The notes below the pieces were generated by a model, which saw only the letters and a list, made by a program, of their open reading frames with translations, was not told where the DNA came from and made no database searches. Position numbers and translations under genes: made by a program. A stretch of DNA of 64,000 nucleotides from Owenia fusiformis (Eukaryota; Annelida; Polychaeta; Sabellida; Oweniidae): the NCBI GenBank assembly GCA_903813345.2, contig CAIIXF020000002.1:10352650-10416649 (forward strand). The letters are read 5' to 3'. How positions within the stretch are numbered: position 1 is the stretch's first letter; the number at the start of each line of letters is the position of its first letter. Of the stretch, positions 56,101 through 59,493 are shown one piece after another.

Positions 56101-59100
56101 CAAAATAGTTTGATAATTGCAGCTATTTACTGACTATCACTAAATGAAACATTTCCGCTCGTATCTAGCACCATTCTAAAAAACAAGTATATTAGCTAAC
56201 TAATCATTTCTAGAAAATAAGAATATGTTGCTACAGCGCTGACAATCTTGTTAATCCCATTTGTCCAAAATCATAAGATGATTGCCCCAAAGTAGCATTT
56301 TTAAGCGAAGATAATAATCTACCTATTAGCTATGACAATCAAGTCCAGAAATCCAGGCATTAACTTCCCCGAAGTATCATTAGAGAAAATGAAACATGAA
56401 GTTGACATGTTACTTCCTCATGAAGAACAAATGAGGTCAGTCTGCCCTAAGTTTGCATATAATATAATACACAAGGGACAGGGGGAGGGGGTACATGACA
56501 GTTTCGGCTCATCAATTTTTGCTTGATATTGATTCGGATAGTCCCAAAACAGCTTATTAAAGAGGACTGACATGAATTCTGATGTAAAAGTCAAAATAAG
56601 ATCAATGTTGCCTCTTTCGTCTTTTGATGTTGCCTTTCATCTGCAGCGCATGTCAGTATGACCTTGATATTCGTAACCATGCAATTTTAGACTTTTTACC
56701 TTTCTATTTGACCTTGAAACCAAAAATAAAAGTTGTAAACATAATGACGAAAACTTCTTAAATAAGTTCACCTAAAATTTGACATTTAAATAATATACAT
56801 TGACTCTACCGGGTTACCTTGTTTCTGACTAATTTAAGCATTTACCTTTATACTGTATTTTAAACGCATTTAACACTTGGCATATGGGTTTGCTTTAGCA
56901 ACTACATGAATACAATGTTCCGGTAATACCTATTTCAGTCTCTAAAATGAAAATTTGAAGTCACATGAATGTTTTCCTTCCATTTCTATATGATTTAGGG
57001 TGCTGACATTATGCCCGTTTATTTCAATCCTATTTCATTTCTCTCTATTTTACATTTTAAAAACATTTTAAGCCATGACACATGTGAATTTTTTCATAGT
57101 CCGGCATCATTACCACTTTTAAAGCTACATGCAAGTAATAACCTTTAAAATAATTCGCGGTAAGTCACTGTGGAAGATTTACAACCTAAACTTCCCCTAT
57201 GATCGAATAAAAATAATCTCATTCCAGACAGTATTGTGTTTATATGATAAATGAGTAAATTCTATGATGCGGTTCAATCAGGCGAAAGTTTGTTTCATAT
57301 TCTCTTCAATAATTTCATTTCATAAGCTTGCAAGCGTGAACGTAAAAGATATTAGATTACATTGTAAGTTAATGATCAAACACACGGAGAACAAACCCTG
57401 TCAAAAGTGAATAATGCTGAGATCAGCTAAAAGAGTTCATGTTGGGAATTATTCCGTGATCACATTTGCTACGATCTTAAACACCGGCACCAGGCCGATG
57501 AGCATGTTGTTCAAAAGGAATGGAATTTTGAACAAAATACTCATCGGCCCTGAGCCAGTACTGAAAATTGGAACAAATGAGACCACAGCATCTTGCATCA
57601 TTGCAAGAGGTGATGTATGTGGGTATGCGGGGGGGGACTTGAAGCAAGGCTCAGCGGAGCTCACTTGTAGTAATCCAGAGAACATTTAAAATGGAACTGC
57701 AAAGCATCAACACAGAAGTCAAACATTAAACATATGCAAGAACCATATAACATACTCCATCCTCATACTCAACGTACCTCTTTTTACTAGTTATGAAGAA
57801 ACAACTGTTATTACCACGATGACATCTTATTACTTGCTTTCCAATTTGGTTCTTATGAAAGCCTCATTACAAATACTGGAAATCCCAAGATACAATCCAA
57901 GGAGAGAAAAGCCTTCACTTCACAAACAAGTATTTGATGGACTGGTCCTTGGATCCAGTGAACATTTACCTGATGCTGGTTAACAAGAAACAAACTCCAG
58001 CTTTGATCAGCCAATCTGTTAATGGATTTTCCATGTTTCTATATTGGAACTTTCTTTAACTCATTGCTCGTGTATCCTCCAGAAAAAAACCAGTGAATTC
58101 TTGTTAAGTATTTATATTTGGAAACTATTTCTTGTATGTGTTTTCAAATACATGTATGTATATTGTGGCTGTTTCTAGCCTTGCACTTGAATATTCAATT
58201 TGCAATATTCCCCCACACATACCCTCCCCATCCCCGGCCTTCCCTCCTCCAAATCTAAACCTACTCGTCACAAATTAATTTCAAAATATTGAGGTCATGA
58301 AACCAGATTATGTGGTTTGCTCCAGCTGTGTGTTTCTTGTATATAGTATGTATGTACATATATGTAATCATGTAATGTATGTCTGTAAATGAGCAACATG
58401 TTTGCATGTAAATAACTATGCCATATGTTCATTACAGTCCTGCATACAACTCTAAGAAAATACAATCAAAAAGGATAACCACATAATGTAAAGTATAGGT
58501 ATTTCTTGAAGCTGTGAGCTGGACTGATTAAGTACATGTATTGTTGATAATGGCTCTTCAAAATGGAATGAGCTCTTCAAAATTGGAGTTTTGCATGAGC
58601 AACCAGATGATGAGAGGGTGGTATATTGTAAATGTACCTACCATTGAACTCGTTGATCTTGAAGAAAGTCTGAGGGTTGCCACTTGTGATTTCATACGTC
58701 AGCTTATTACTTGATCCATGATCTATATCCAAGGCAGTCACCCGTACCACTGACAAATCTGGGACACTGTTCTCCTGCAATGTACAAAATTGTGTATGTA
58801 ATATAAATATTGTAAATGCTATATAAATATATAATAAATGCAATGTATATATTGGAAATGCAATATAAATATTCAGAAATGTAATATATACAATTGTAAA
58901 TGCAATATACATTTTGTAAATGTTATTATATATATATATTAAATGCAATATATATATTGGAAATGTAATATAAATAATCAGAAATGTAATATATACAATT
59001 GTAAATGCAATATACATTTTGTAAATGTTAAACACGTAAAAGCACAAAGGGCAACATGAGAAACAAGTCCAGACCCCTAAAAGCCATATTATAACTTGTA

Positions 59101-59493
59101 TTTGACACATAATGTCAGTTCAGGTCAATAACTTTTCTGGCAGTTTATCCAATTCTGTAGTTCATCTATTTTTCCCAATGGCAGTTTCGGTTTCATTTAC
59201 GATTGTGTTTAATACATATCTGCACATCCCCTCAATCCACCTCAAAGTTTATGAATTAAAAGATGGAGGGGGTATGAGAAGCGAAACTATTTATGCTCAA
59301 GATTTACTTACAGGAATACTGGAGAAGTAGATGGGCTTAAAGGTCTGTGGGACATTATCGTTGATATCTTGGACCTCGATCAGCACTTCAATGGAGGAAT
59401 ACAAGGGGACTGTGCCCCTGTCCGTGGCATAAACTGTCAACCAATAGCGGGCTGCACTTTCACGATCTAGGATATCACTAGTGCGGATTATAC
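1874..59493 (-). CDS. Fat-like: FAT1/2/3-class (Fat-like) giant cadherin, internal part of gene (28 exons)
   Basis: Joining 28 minus-strand exons gives one uninterrupted frame of about 2,350 codons made of cadherin repeats with the usual DxNDN linkers, LDRE/LDHE/LDYE motifs and DxxTGxI turns. The succession of repeats follows vertebrate FAT1/FAT3 as I know them, including distinctive stretches such as [20 protein letters not shown] and [13 protein letters not shown]. It is therefore of the FAT1/2/3 (Drosophila kugelei/Fat2) class and not Dachsous or FAT4. Counting back from the two ECs expected beyond w28, the window spans the end of EC10 to the start of EC33. Family members are single-pass plasma-membrane adhesion proteins acting in cell polarity, actin organisation and collective migration. 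Only extracellular sequence is present here. Neither the start codon nor the transmembrane region is in the window. All 27 introns are phase 0 (17) or phase 1 (10). Confidence 0.93.
2205..2342 (-). CDS. Fat-like: Fat-like exon w27: body of EC32
   Basis: A 46-codon exon with acceptor ACACAG and donor GTAAGT. It reads [46 protein letters not shown]. It lines up with the DDADGPSNSHIHYSI..FTIDP part of FAT1. Phase 0 at both ends. Confidence 0.93.
2563..2777 (-). CDS. Fat-like: Fat-like exon w26: second half of EC31, linker, start of EC32
   Basis: The acceptor is TTCTAG and the donor GTAAAT. It reads [40 protein letters not shown], the linker DYNDEKPIF, then [21 protein letters not shown] and K replace the second N and following residue of the canonical linker. 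FSQD.Y...ISEDA.. is the FAT1 counterpart. It ends in phase 0. Confidence 0.94.
2959..3196 (-). CDS. Fat-like: Fat-like exon w25: EC30/EC31 linker and first half of EC31
   Basis: The acceptor is CAACAG and the donor GTACGA. It reads [78 protein letters not shown]. The YATSKD.G.NAEITYL motif matches FAT1/FAT3. It ends in phase 1 in the TG motif. Confidence 0.94.
3197..4668. other. Intron w24/w25
   Basis: 1,472 bp, AT-rich. I see no repeat array, RNA gene or exon in it. Confidence 0.7.
4669..5205 (-). CDS. Fat-like: Fat-like exon w24: EC29 and most of EC30
   Basis: A 179-codon exon with acceptor TTTTAG and donor GTAGGT. It reads [100 protein letters not shown] and [25 protein letters not shown], FENxxxxTLLTRV and GINRKV are strong FAT1/FAT3 signatures. 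Phase 0 at both ends. Confidence 0.95.
5206..7189. other. Intron w23/w24
   Basis: 1,984 bp. It contains a short inverted element at 6328-6401, a duplicated block (GATGTCAC...GGTTAAT) near 6526-6560 and 6596-6630, and GGTTGCTATGACAA-like repeats at 6755-6835. Otherwise AT-rich and featureless. Confidence 0.65.
6328..6401. repeat. Short inverted element with AGGGTGTCC ends
   Basis: ATATACAGGGTGTCC at the left faces GGACACTCTATATA at the right, about 74 bp in all and flanked by TA-rich sequence. It resembles the ends of a deleted TIR transposon. Confidence 0.4.
7190..7396 (-). CDS. Fat-like: Fat-like exon w23: EC28 body and EC28/EC29 linker
   Basis: A 69-codon exon with acceptor TTTTAG and donor GTATGT. 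It reads [40 protein letters not shown], the linker [20 protein letters not shown] is nearly identical to the [11 protein letters not shown] of vertebrate FAT1, and the cysteine after the linker (NAPVC) matches the NSPVC of FAT1. Phase 0 at both ends. Confidence 0.95.
7509..8197 (-). CDS. Fat-like: Fat-like exon w22: EC26 body, EC27, start of EC28
   Basis: A 689-nt exon with acceptor TTTTAG and donor GTAATT. It reads [40 protein letters not shown], the linker [69 protein letters not shown], and a second linker [23 protein letters not shown] and LY.GT.NED are FAT1/FAT3 landmarks. It ends in phase 0. Confidence 0.95.
8454..8615 (-). CDS. Fat-like: Fat-like exon w21: end of EC25, degenerate linker, start of EC26
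   Basis: The acceptor is CTCCAG and the donor GTCAGT. It reads [52 protein letters not shown]. The boundary [10 protein letters not shown] lacks DxND, like the LPPEMQLPKF boundary in FAT1. Phase 1 at both ends (162 nt). Confidence 0.91.
8852..8987 (-). CDS. Fat-like: Fat-like exon w20: body of EC25
   Basis: The acceptor is GTTTAG and the donor GTAGGA. It reads [40 protein letters not shown], then NQS. The core matches the repeat where FAT1 has a relaxed consensus. It ends in phase 1. Confidence 0.91.
9212..9334 (-). CDS. Fat-like: Fat-like exon w19: EC24/EC25 linker and start of EC25
   Basis: A 41-codon exon with acceptor TTGCAG and donor GTTAGT. It reads [20 protein letters not shown], then [20 protein letters not shown]. 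The linker is [14 protein letters not shown] takes the place of the usual EN calcium site, as the SS/ADVGRG forms do in FAT1 and FAT3. Phase 0 at both ends. Confidence 0.93.
9421..9543. repeat. 63-bp tandem duplication in intron w18/w19
   Basis: Two imperfect copies beginning TCAAAAATCAAGA (9421 and 9484) and ending ATCATTTGGTTTGYAATTTC. Confidence 0.8.
9632..9717 (-). CDS. Fat-like: Fat-like exon w18: end of EC24
   Basis: A small exon (86 nt) with acceptor TCCTAG and donor GTAAGT. It reads [20 protein letters not shown], then AATDFGGQ. It corresponds to the GQIFTLEKLDRE..AKDAGG stretch of FAT1. It begins in phase 1 and ends in phase 0. Confidence 0.92.
9755..9850 (-). repeat. tRNA-Leu-like sequence (tRNA-derived SINE head or pseudo-tRNA)
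   Basis: The minus strand reads GTCGAGTTGGCCGAGAGGGC, close to the A box of class II (Leu/Ser) tRNAs, then CATTCAGGCTAG, which resembles a Leu anticodon region, and GCGAGTTCAAGAC, a degenerate B box. The T stem pairs poorly, so a working tRNA is unlikely. It lies inside the 331-bp intron w17/w18, whose remaining sequence shows nothing else. A SINE is the most likely explanation, but no tail was found. Confidence 0.45.
10049..10745 (-). CDS. Fat-like: Fat-like exon w17: rest of EC22, EC23, most of EC24
   Basis: At 697 nt this is the largest exon in the window. The acceptor is TTTCAG and the donor GTAAGA. It reads [40 protein letters not shown], the linker [36 protein letters not shown], the degenerate boundary [10 protein letters not shown], and [34 protein letters not shown] matches GHFVTCV.A.DADSS of FAT1. 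LNVSVTD carries a potential N-glycosylation site. It ends in phase 1 (LTG). Confidence 0.95.
10861..11006. mobile_element. 146-bp TIR MITE with TA flanks (pogo/Tigger-like)
   Basis: CAGTGAAACCTG at the left and CAGGTTTCACTG at the right form perfect 12-bp TIRs flanked by TA on both sides, as in Tc1/mariner-pogo MITEs. The interior repeats GTTCCACTT-type words in both orientations. It sits in the w16/w17 intron (10746-11179), which holds nothing else visible. Diverged relatives occur near 13899-14068 and 48275-48440. Confidence 0.65.
11180..11308 (-). CDS. Fat-like: Fat-like exon w16: EC21/EC22 linker and start of EC22
   Basis: A 43-codon exon with acceptor TTCTAG and donor GTAAGT. It reads [20 protein letters not shown], then [19 protein letters not shown]. 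Lysine replaces the second asparagine of the usual DINDN linker. Phase 0 at both ends. Confidence 0.93.
11309..11615. other. Intron w15/w16
   Basis: 307 bp. Nothing recognisable apart from a short TATATATA run. Confidence 0.7.
11616..11737 (-). CDS. Fat-like: Fat-like exon w15: second half of EC21
   Basis: The acceptor is ATACAG and the donor GTAAGA. It reads [20 protein letters not shown], then [20 protein letters not shown]. The RATDTLTG motif equals RATDSLTGA of FAT1/FAT3. It starts with two bases of a split codon and ends in phase 0. Confidence 0.93.
12542..12745. repeat. 76-bp tandem repeat, about 2.7 copies
   Basis: Unit starts at 12542, 12618 and 12694, nearly identical. Each unit opens with the small palindrome ATTGTGAATCACAAT and contains GGTAAAAACAGGCGTACTTA. 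Confidence 0.9.
13188..13375. repeat. 28-30-bp minisatellite, about 6.5 copies
   Basis: Degenerate units of the form GAGAATGACCAGTCCCTCTG plus ATATGA or AATAAA. It lies 64 bp downstream, in transcript sense, of the candidate microexon. Confidence 0.85.
13439..13459 (-). CDS. Fat-like: Candidate 21-nt in-frame microexon in EC21 (possibly alternative)
   Basis: On the minus strand a pyrimidine-rich tract (TCTCCCTGCATCTCTCCCTG) and CAG precede 21 nt, which are followed by the strong donor GTGAGTAAAT. The block fits the phase-1 junction between w14 and w15 exactly. Inclusion would replace the junction glycine with D-MNVLDG-C and leave the rest in frame. Without it w14 joins w15 directly and gives the expected SMG-VLTV. 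FAT family cadherins do not normally have residues here, so inclusion would be alternative or lineage-specific. The splice signals are seen; use in transcripts is inference. Confidence 0.5.
13566..13695. repeat. 31-bp minisatellite, about 4 copies
   Basis: The unit begins AATACTCAATTCAAGAATCC and ends TAATTCAAGTC. It is about 105 bp upstream, in transcript sense, of the candidate microexon. Confidence 0.88.
13899..14068. repeat. Diverged MITE-like relic
   Basis: It begins TACAATAAAACCTGCCTAAT, like the 146-bp element at 10861, and contains GTGTTCAGATTAGCAGGTGT and AGTCAATGGGTGATAGC. The latter also occurs reversed near 48325. The ends are not well preserved. Confidence 0.4.
15392..15613 (-). 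CDS. Fat-like: Fat-like exon w14: EC20/EC21 boundary and first half of EC21
   Basis: The acceptor is CTACAG and the donor GTGAGT. It reads [20 protein letters not shown], then [48 protein letters not shown]. The boundary MNKATPVF lacks DxND and matches MNKAMPVF of FAT1. It ends in phase 1 in a glycine codon. A decayed copy of part of this exon lies at 18112-18220, and a candidate microexon follows at 13439-13459. Confidence 0.94.
15614..15921. other. Intron w13/w14
   Basis: 308 bp. A short local repeat of TCAGTGGCATAAGTCAATGG-like words lies at 15630-15690. Nothing else seen. Confidence 0.6.
15922..16099 (-). CDS. Fat-like: Fat-like exon w13: body of EC20
   Basis: The acceptor is TTTTAG and the donor GTAATA. 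It reads [40 protein letters not shown], and [14 protein letters not shown]. The NKEY motif replaces the usual LDRE segment, as in the matching FAT1 repeat. It ends in phase 1. Confidence 0.93.
16390..16539 (-). CDS. Fat-like: Fat-like exon w12: EC19/EC20 linker region
   Basis: A 50-codon exon with acceptor TTATAG and donor GTAAGT. It reads [20 protein letters not shown], the linker [18 protein letters not shown], then [12 protein letters not shown]. The LPYYA/QPYYAVV motif after the linker is a FAT1/FAT3 landmark. Phase 0 at both ends. Confidence 0.94.
16785..17396 (-). CDS. Fat-like: Fat-like exon w11: end of EC17, EC18 and most of EC19
   Basis: This is a 204-codon exon with acceptor TTTCAG and donor GTGAGA. 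It reads [20 protein letters not shown], the linker [29 protein letters not shown], then a second boundary without DxND ([20 protein letters not shown]) and [19 protein letters not shown]. The YLPT and LNE.LKF.ILNPD pieces are diagnostic of FAT1-class EC18 and EC19. It is phase 0 at both ends. Confidence 0.95.
17536..17910 (-). CDS. Fat-like: Fat-like exon w10: end of EC16 and EC17
   Basis: The acceptor is CATTAG and the donor GTAAAA. It is 125 codons, phase 0 to phase 0. It reads [20 protein letters not shown], the linker [29 protein letters not shown], and [29 protein letters not shown] and APLVI.A.D.D are family-specific landmarks. The next intron (139 bp) is short. Confidence 0.95.
18112..18220 (-). 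pseudogene. Decayed partial copy of exon w14 inside intron w9/w10
   Basis: The plus-strand blocks TGATAGAGAAGATGAG, TTAGGACTTGAAGCTTCAAT, TTGATAATAGCAGAGT and GGATGTCAACACTGTAG align in order with TGATAGAGTAGATGAG, TTAGGACTTGTAGCCTCAAT, TTGATGATGGCAGAGT and GGATGTCTACACTGTAG of exon w14 (15419-15540). On the minus strand it starts SVDIPE, loses about 14 nt, then reads [11 protein letters not shown] in another frame and meets a stop. The surrounding splice sites are absent. It is a dead exon fragment from a local duplication. The rest of the 376-bp intron shows nothing. Confidence 0.8.
18287..18645 (-). CDS. Fat-like: Fat-like exon w9: second half of EC15, linker, EC16
   Basis: The acceptor is TTATAG and the donor GTATTC, which is weaker than its neighbours' donors. 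It reads [39 protein letters not shown], the degenerate linker [11 protein letters not shown], and [39 protein letters not shown]. The lack of DxND at this boundary matches the IADNASP-type linker of FAT1. It ends in phase 0 after TTKK. Confidence 0.94.
19960..20118 (+). repeat. Dispersed repeat family, copy 1
   Basis: Consensus landmarks seen here: AATTTCAATGAAGTGTCAAT, TGTTGTCGTCATGGTTACTT, CACTCTATTTTGCAATTTAA, ATTTTCTACAGGG. Five other copies in the window share the order of landmarks. Confidence 0.6.
20860..21012 (+). repeat. Dispersed repeat family, copy 2
   Basis: It carries CTGTACAATTTGGAATGTTG, ACTACAAGCCTGTTTACTTC, CTCTATTTTGCATTTTAAAT and TATGACATTTTCAGG. This is the clearest copy. 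Confidence 0.65.
22697..22972 (-). CDS. Fat-like: Fat-like exon w8: second half of EC14, linker, first half of EC15
   Basis: The acceptor is TTTCAG and the donor GTTAGT. It reads [20 protein letters not shown], then [18 protein letters not shown], the linker DHNDHAPKF, and [37 protein letters not shown]. The MVRDQ motif and the DKDKGKNAE motif are FAT1/FAT3 signatures. The exon is 276 nt with phase 1 at both ends. Confidence 0.94.
23145..23208. repeat. 32-bp tandem duplication in intron w7/w8
   Basis: Two copies beginning TCCAAAATTCAT and containing GCACTTGGCCCACCTTAA, in the 3' part of a 253-bp intron. Confidence 0.85.
23226..23436 (-). CDS. Fat-like: Fat-like exon w7: EC13/EC14 linker and first half of EC14
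   Basis: The acceptor is TTCCAG and the donor GTAAGT. It starts [18 protein letters not shown], then [19 protein letters not shown], then [20 protein letters not shown] and [11 protein letters not shown]. The [11 protein letters not shown] piece matches the SS..SLKKFRLD segment of the corresponding FAT1 repeat. It ends in phase 1 in the TG motif. Confidence 0.94.
23437..24190. other. Intron w6/w7
   Basis: 754 bp with no recognisable feature. Confidence 0.65.
24191..24330 (-). CDS. Fat-like: Fat-like exon w6: second half of EC13
   Basis: The acceptor is TTGTAG and the donor GTAAGT. It reads [20 protein letters not shown], then [20 protein letters not shown]. The glycine at the junction with w5 rebuilds the TGGN motif of this repeat in FAT1. 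NLT is a potential N-glycosylation site. It ends in phase 0. Confidence 0.93.
24331..24647. other. Intron w5/w6
   Basis: 317 bp with no recognisable feature. Confidence 0.65.
24648..24861 (-). CDS. Fat-like: Fat-like exon w5: end of EC12, degenerate linker, start of EC13
   Basis: The acceptor is TTCTAG and the donor GTATGT. It reads [19 protein letters not shown], then a boundary without the DxNDN motif ([12 protein letters not shown]), then [12 protein letters not shown] and [14 protein letters not shown]. The missing linker aspartates match the degenerate EC12/EC13 boundary of FAT1/FAT3. It ends in phase 1 inside a glycine codon. Confidence 0.93.
24862..25529. other. Intron w4/w5
   Basis: 668 bp. 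Apart from the 21-bp minisatellite at 25357-25465 I see nothing. Confidence 0.65.
25357..25465. repeat. 21-bp minisatellite, about 5 copies
   Basis: The unit is ATACTCAAGTTATTGACTACA with small changes; one copy has ATACTTGAG. It shares the word ATACTCAAG with the array at 13566. Confidence 0.88.
25530..25844 (-). CDS. Fat-like: Fat-like exon w4: end of EC11 and most of EC12
   Basis: The acceptor is TTTGCAG and the donor GTATGT. The exon is 105 codons with phase 0 at both ends. It reads [19 protein letters not shown], the linker [10 protein letters not shown], then a charged stretch ([19 protein letters not shown]) and [19 protein letters not shown]. The acidic insertion before the A strand corresponds to the PER/E-rich insertion found at the same repeat in vertebrate FAT1 and FAT3. 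Confidence 0.94.
29068..29313. repeat. Palindromic GGTACC/CGTACG minisatellite
   Basis: Units of about 25-32 bp each hold the self-complementary core ACGGTACCGTACGGTACC, separated by variable spacers of 5-12 nt. More than ten GGTACC or near-GGTACC sites occur in 246 bp. Both strands give open frames rich in the same short words (VPYGT), which are artefacts of the repeat. Confidence 0.85.
30627..30961. mobile_element. 335-bp TIR element at the palindrome centre
   Basis: GGAGAGGTTTTTTGAAAAAC at the left and GTTTTTCAAAAAAAACTCTCC (reverse complement, one base longer run) at the right continue as inverted sequence through ATTTTGACTTTAAAG, so the TIR is about 36 bp. TATATA lies on both sides. No coding capacity. 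Confidence 0.65.
31728..31976. mobile_element. 249-bp hAT-like MITE with 8-bp target duplication
   Basis: ATACACAT at 31720-31727 and again at 31977-31984 flanks a segment starting CATCCTCC and ending GGAGGATG. The other palindrome arm has a single ATACACAT (reverse complement, near 30330), so it shows the empty site. Inner inverted blocks include CCCCCTGCTATAA, CCCGATTAA and CTGTCGCAGTGTTGCGACAG. An 8-bp duplication fits hAT; no transposase is present. Confidence 0.75.
36584..36752. repeat. Degenerate 25-bp minisatellite
   Basis: About seven units of the form GAGTTCCACCTCATTGGATC with substitutions. Confidence 0.75.
38140..38173. repeat. C34 homopolymer
   Basis: Thirty-four consecutive C on the plus strand, so G34 in the Fat-like pre-mRNA. 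The exact length may be affected by sequencing. Confidence 0.8.
38590..38756 (+). repeat. Dispersed repeat family, copy 3
   Basis: Landmarks: ATTTGTACAATTTAGAATAT, CCACTTTATTTCTCATTAAT, CCACTATATTTCATATTTCA and CATGACATTTTATACCCAGG. Confidence 0.55.
40590..40651 (-). CDS. Fat-like: Fat-like exon w3: 62-nt middle piece of EC11
   Basis: This small exon is isolated between introns of 18.0 and 14.7 kb. Its acceptor is TTTTCAG and its donor GTGAGT. After two bases that complete the split glycine it reads [20 protein letters not shown], the TTT-RKLDRE segment expected right after w2. It ends in phase 0. Skipping it would shift the frame, since 62 is not a multiple of 3, so it should be constitutive. 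Confidence 0.92.
43745..43910 (+). repeat. Dispersed repeat family, copy 4
   Basis: Landmarks: CCATATAATTCAGAGTGTCA, ACTGCATGCCTATTTACTTT, CCCATTTTGCAATTTGAAGC and ATTGACAGG. Confidence 0.55.
44097..44362. repeat. Degenerate 22-28-bp minisatellite
   Basis: Repeated words TATAAATGCAAAGAAGTGGC, GCATAAATGCAGAGAGTG and similar, about ten units. Confidence 0.75.
46992..47131. mobile_element. TIR element related to 894-1227
   Basis: It starts CTTGTATCAAGTTTCTGGGC and ends GAGGCTTGGTGCAAGAC, with an internal GGCCTGATGCAAGACTA as in the 894-1227 element. About 140 bp, shorter than its relative. Confidence 0.45.
48275..48440. repeat. MITE-like relic related to 10861 and 13899
   Basis: It contains AAAGTAGAACACCTTTATAA, ACTATTACCCATTGACTTG and TTGTTCAGGTTTTCTTGAC. 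The ends are degraded. Confidence 0.4.
48955..50375. mobile_element. Pearl-like composite element: minisatellite core plus (CGGA)n
   Basis: ATCCCATCGAAC at 48955 and GTTCGATGGGAT at 50364 are a 12-bp inverted pair. Between them are at least six core units of 134-154 bp, each with AAAATGGCGGCCATTTTTCA, TTCTACCAAAAGTGTC, CATGCTTATAGTATTCACAT and CAAATATGAACAAAATCGCT, then a diverged unit and a CGGA/CGTA tetranucleotide tract (50253-50337). Elements with tandem cores and an ACGG-type microsatellite are known as pearl in bivalves and belong with non-autonomous Helitron-like elements. That assignment is inference. Confidence 0.6.
50253..50337. repeat. (CGGA)n microsatellite with CGTA variants
   Basis: About 21 tetranucleotide units, including GACGTACGTACG variants in the middle. 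Confidence 0.92.
53505..53640. repeat. Imperfect duplication of about 70 bp
   Basis: TGGTATATCAAAAGCTGGGG and TGGTATATGAAAACCTGGAG start two similar blocks. Confidence 0.55.
54855..55018 (+). repeat. Dispersed repeat family, copy 5
   Basis: Landmarks: AAATTTGAATGAAGTGTTTG, TATACAATTTAGAGTGTTCA, CTACAAGCTAGTTTACTTTA and CTATTCTCCATTTCAAATAT. Confidence 0.6.
56945..57110 (+). repeat. Dispersed repeat family, copy 6
   Basis: Landmarks: TATATGATTTAGGGTGCTGA, ATGCCCGTTTATTTCAATCC and CTCTCTATTTTACATTTTAA. Confidence 0.55.
57456..57586. repeat. 131-bp foldback hairpin, 61-nt arms
   Basis: 57456-57516 and the reverse complement of 57526-57586 are both 61 nt and align without gaps, with roughly 70% identity by eye. 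The inner GGCCGATGAG.AT.TTGTTCAAAA is nearly perfect around a 9-nt loop. Both strands stay open through the hairpin (91 codons plus, 78 codons minus) and encode similar words. I do not recognise the peptides. Confidence 0.7.
58642..58774 (-). CDS. Fat-like: Fat-like exon w2: first half of EC11
   Basis: The acceptor is TTGCAG and the donor GTAGGT. It reads [20 protein letters not shown], then [18 protein letters not shown]. This is the EN-start calcium site, the A/B strands and the SGNPQ-FF core of a cadherin repeat, close to the matching FAT1 repeat. It ends after one base of a glycine codon (phase 1) and is followed by an 18.0-kb intron. Confidence 0.93.
58775..59311. other. Intron w1/w2
   Basis: 537 bp. 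A block of about 90 bp rich in AATGTAATATAAATATTCAG is duplicated at 58839-58926 and 58941-59029. The rest is unremarkable. Confidence 0.65.
59312..59493 (-). CDS. Fat-like: Fat-like exon w1: end of EC10, linker, start of EC11
   Basis: This is the most 5' coding exon in the window. Its acceptor is CTGCAG and its donor GTAAGT. It opens with two bases finishing a glycine-type codon, so the upstream intron is phase 1 and at least one more exon lies beyond 64000. It reads [12 protein letters not shown], then [18 protein letters not shown], then the linker DINDNVP. The [11 protein letters not shown] block is characteristic of the FAT1/FAT3 repeat at this position. It ends on a full codon (phase 0). 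Confidence 0.93.

Larger units (their letters stand above)
40652..58641. other. Very large intron w2/w3 (18.0 kb)
   Basis: No exon is visible. Contents: dispersed-family copies (43745-43910, 54855-55018, 56945-57110), a minisatellite (44097-44362), a TIR element (46992-47131), a MITE relic (48275-48440), the pearl-like composite element (48955-50375), a duplication (53505-53640) and a foldback hairpin (57456-57586), plus several G- or C-runs. 50390-53500 and 44400-46990 show nothing I can name. Confidence 0.65.

Noticed and set aside
58775-59110. Isoleucine/tyrosine-rich frame upstream of exon w2
   Set aside because: Translation of AT-rich intron repeats (TATATAAAT). The cadherin frame begins only at ENSVPD after the TTGCAG acceptor.
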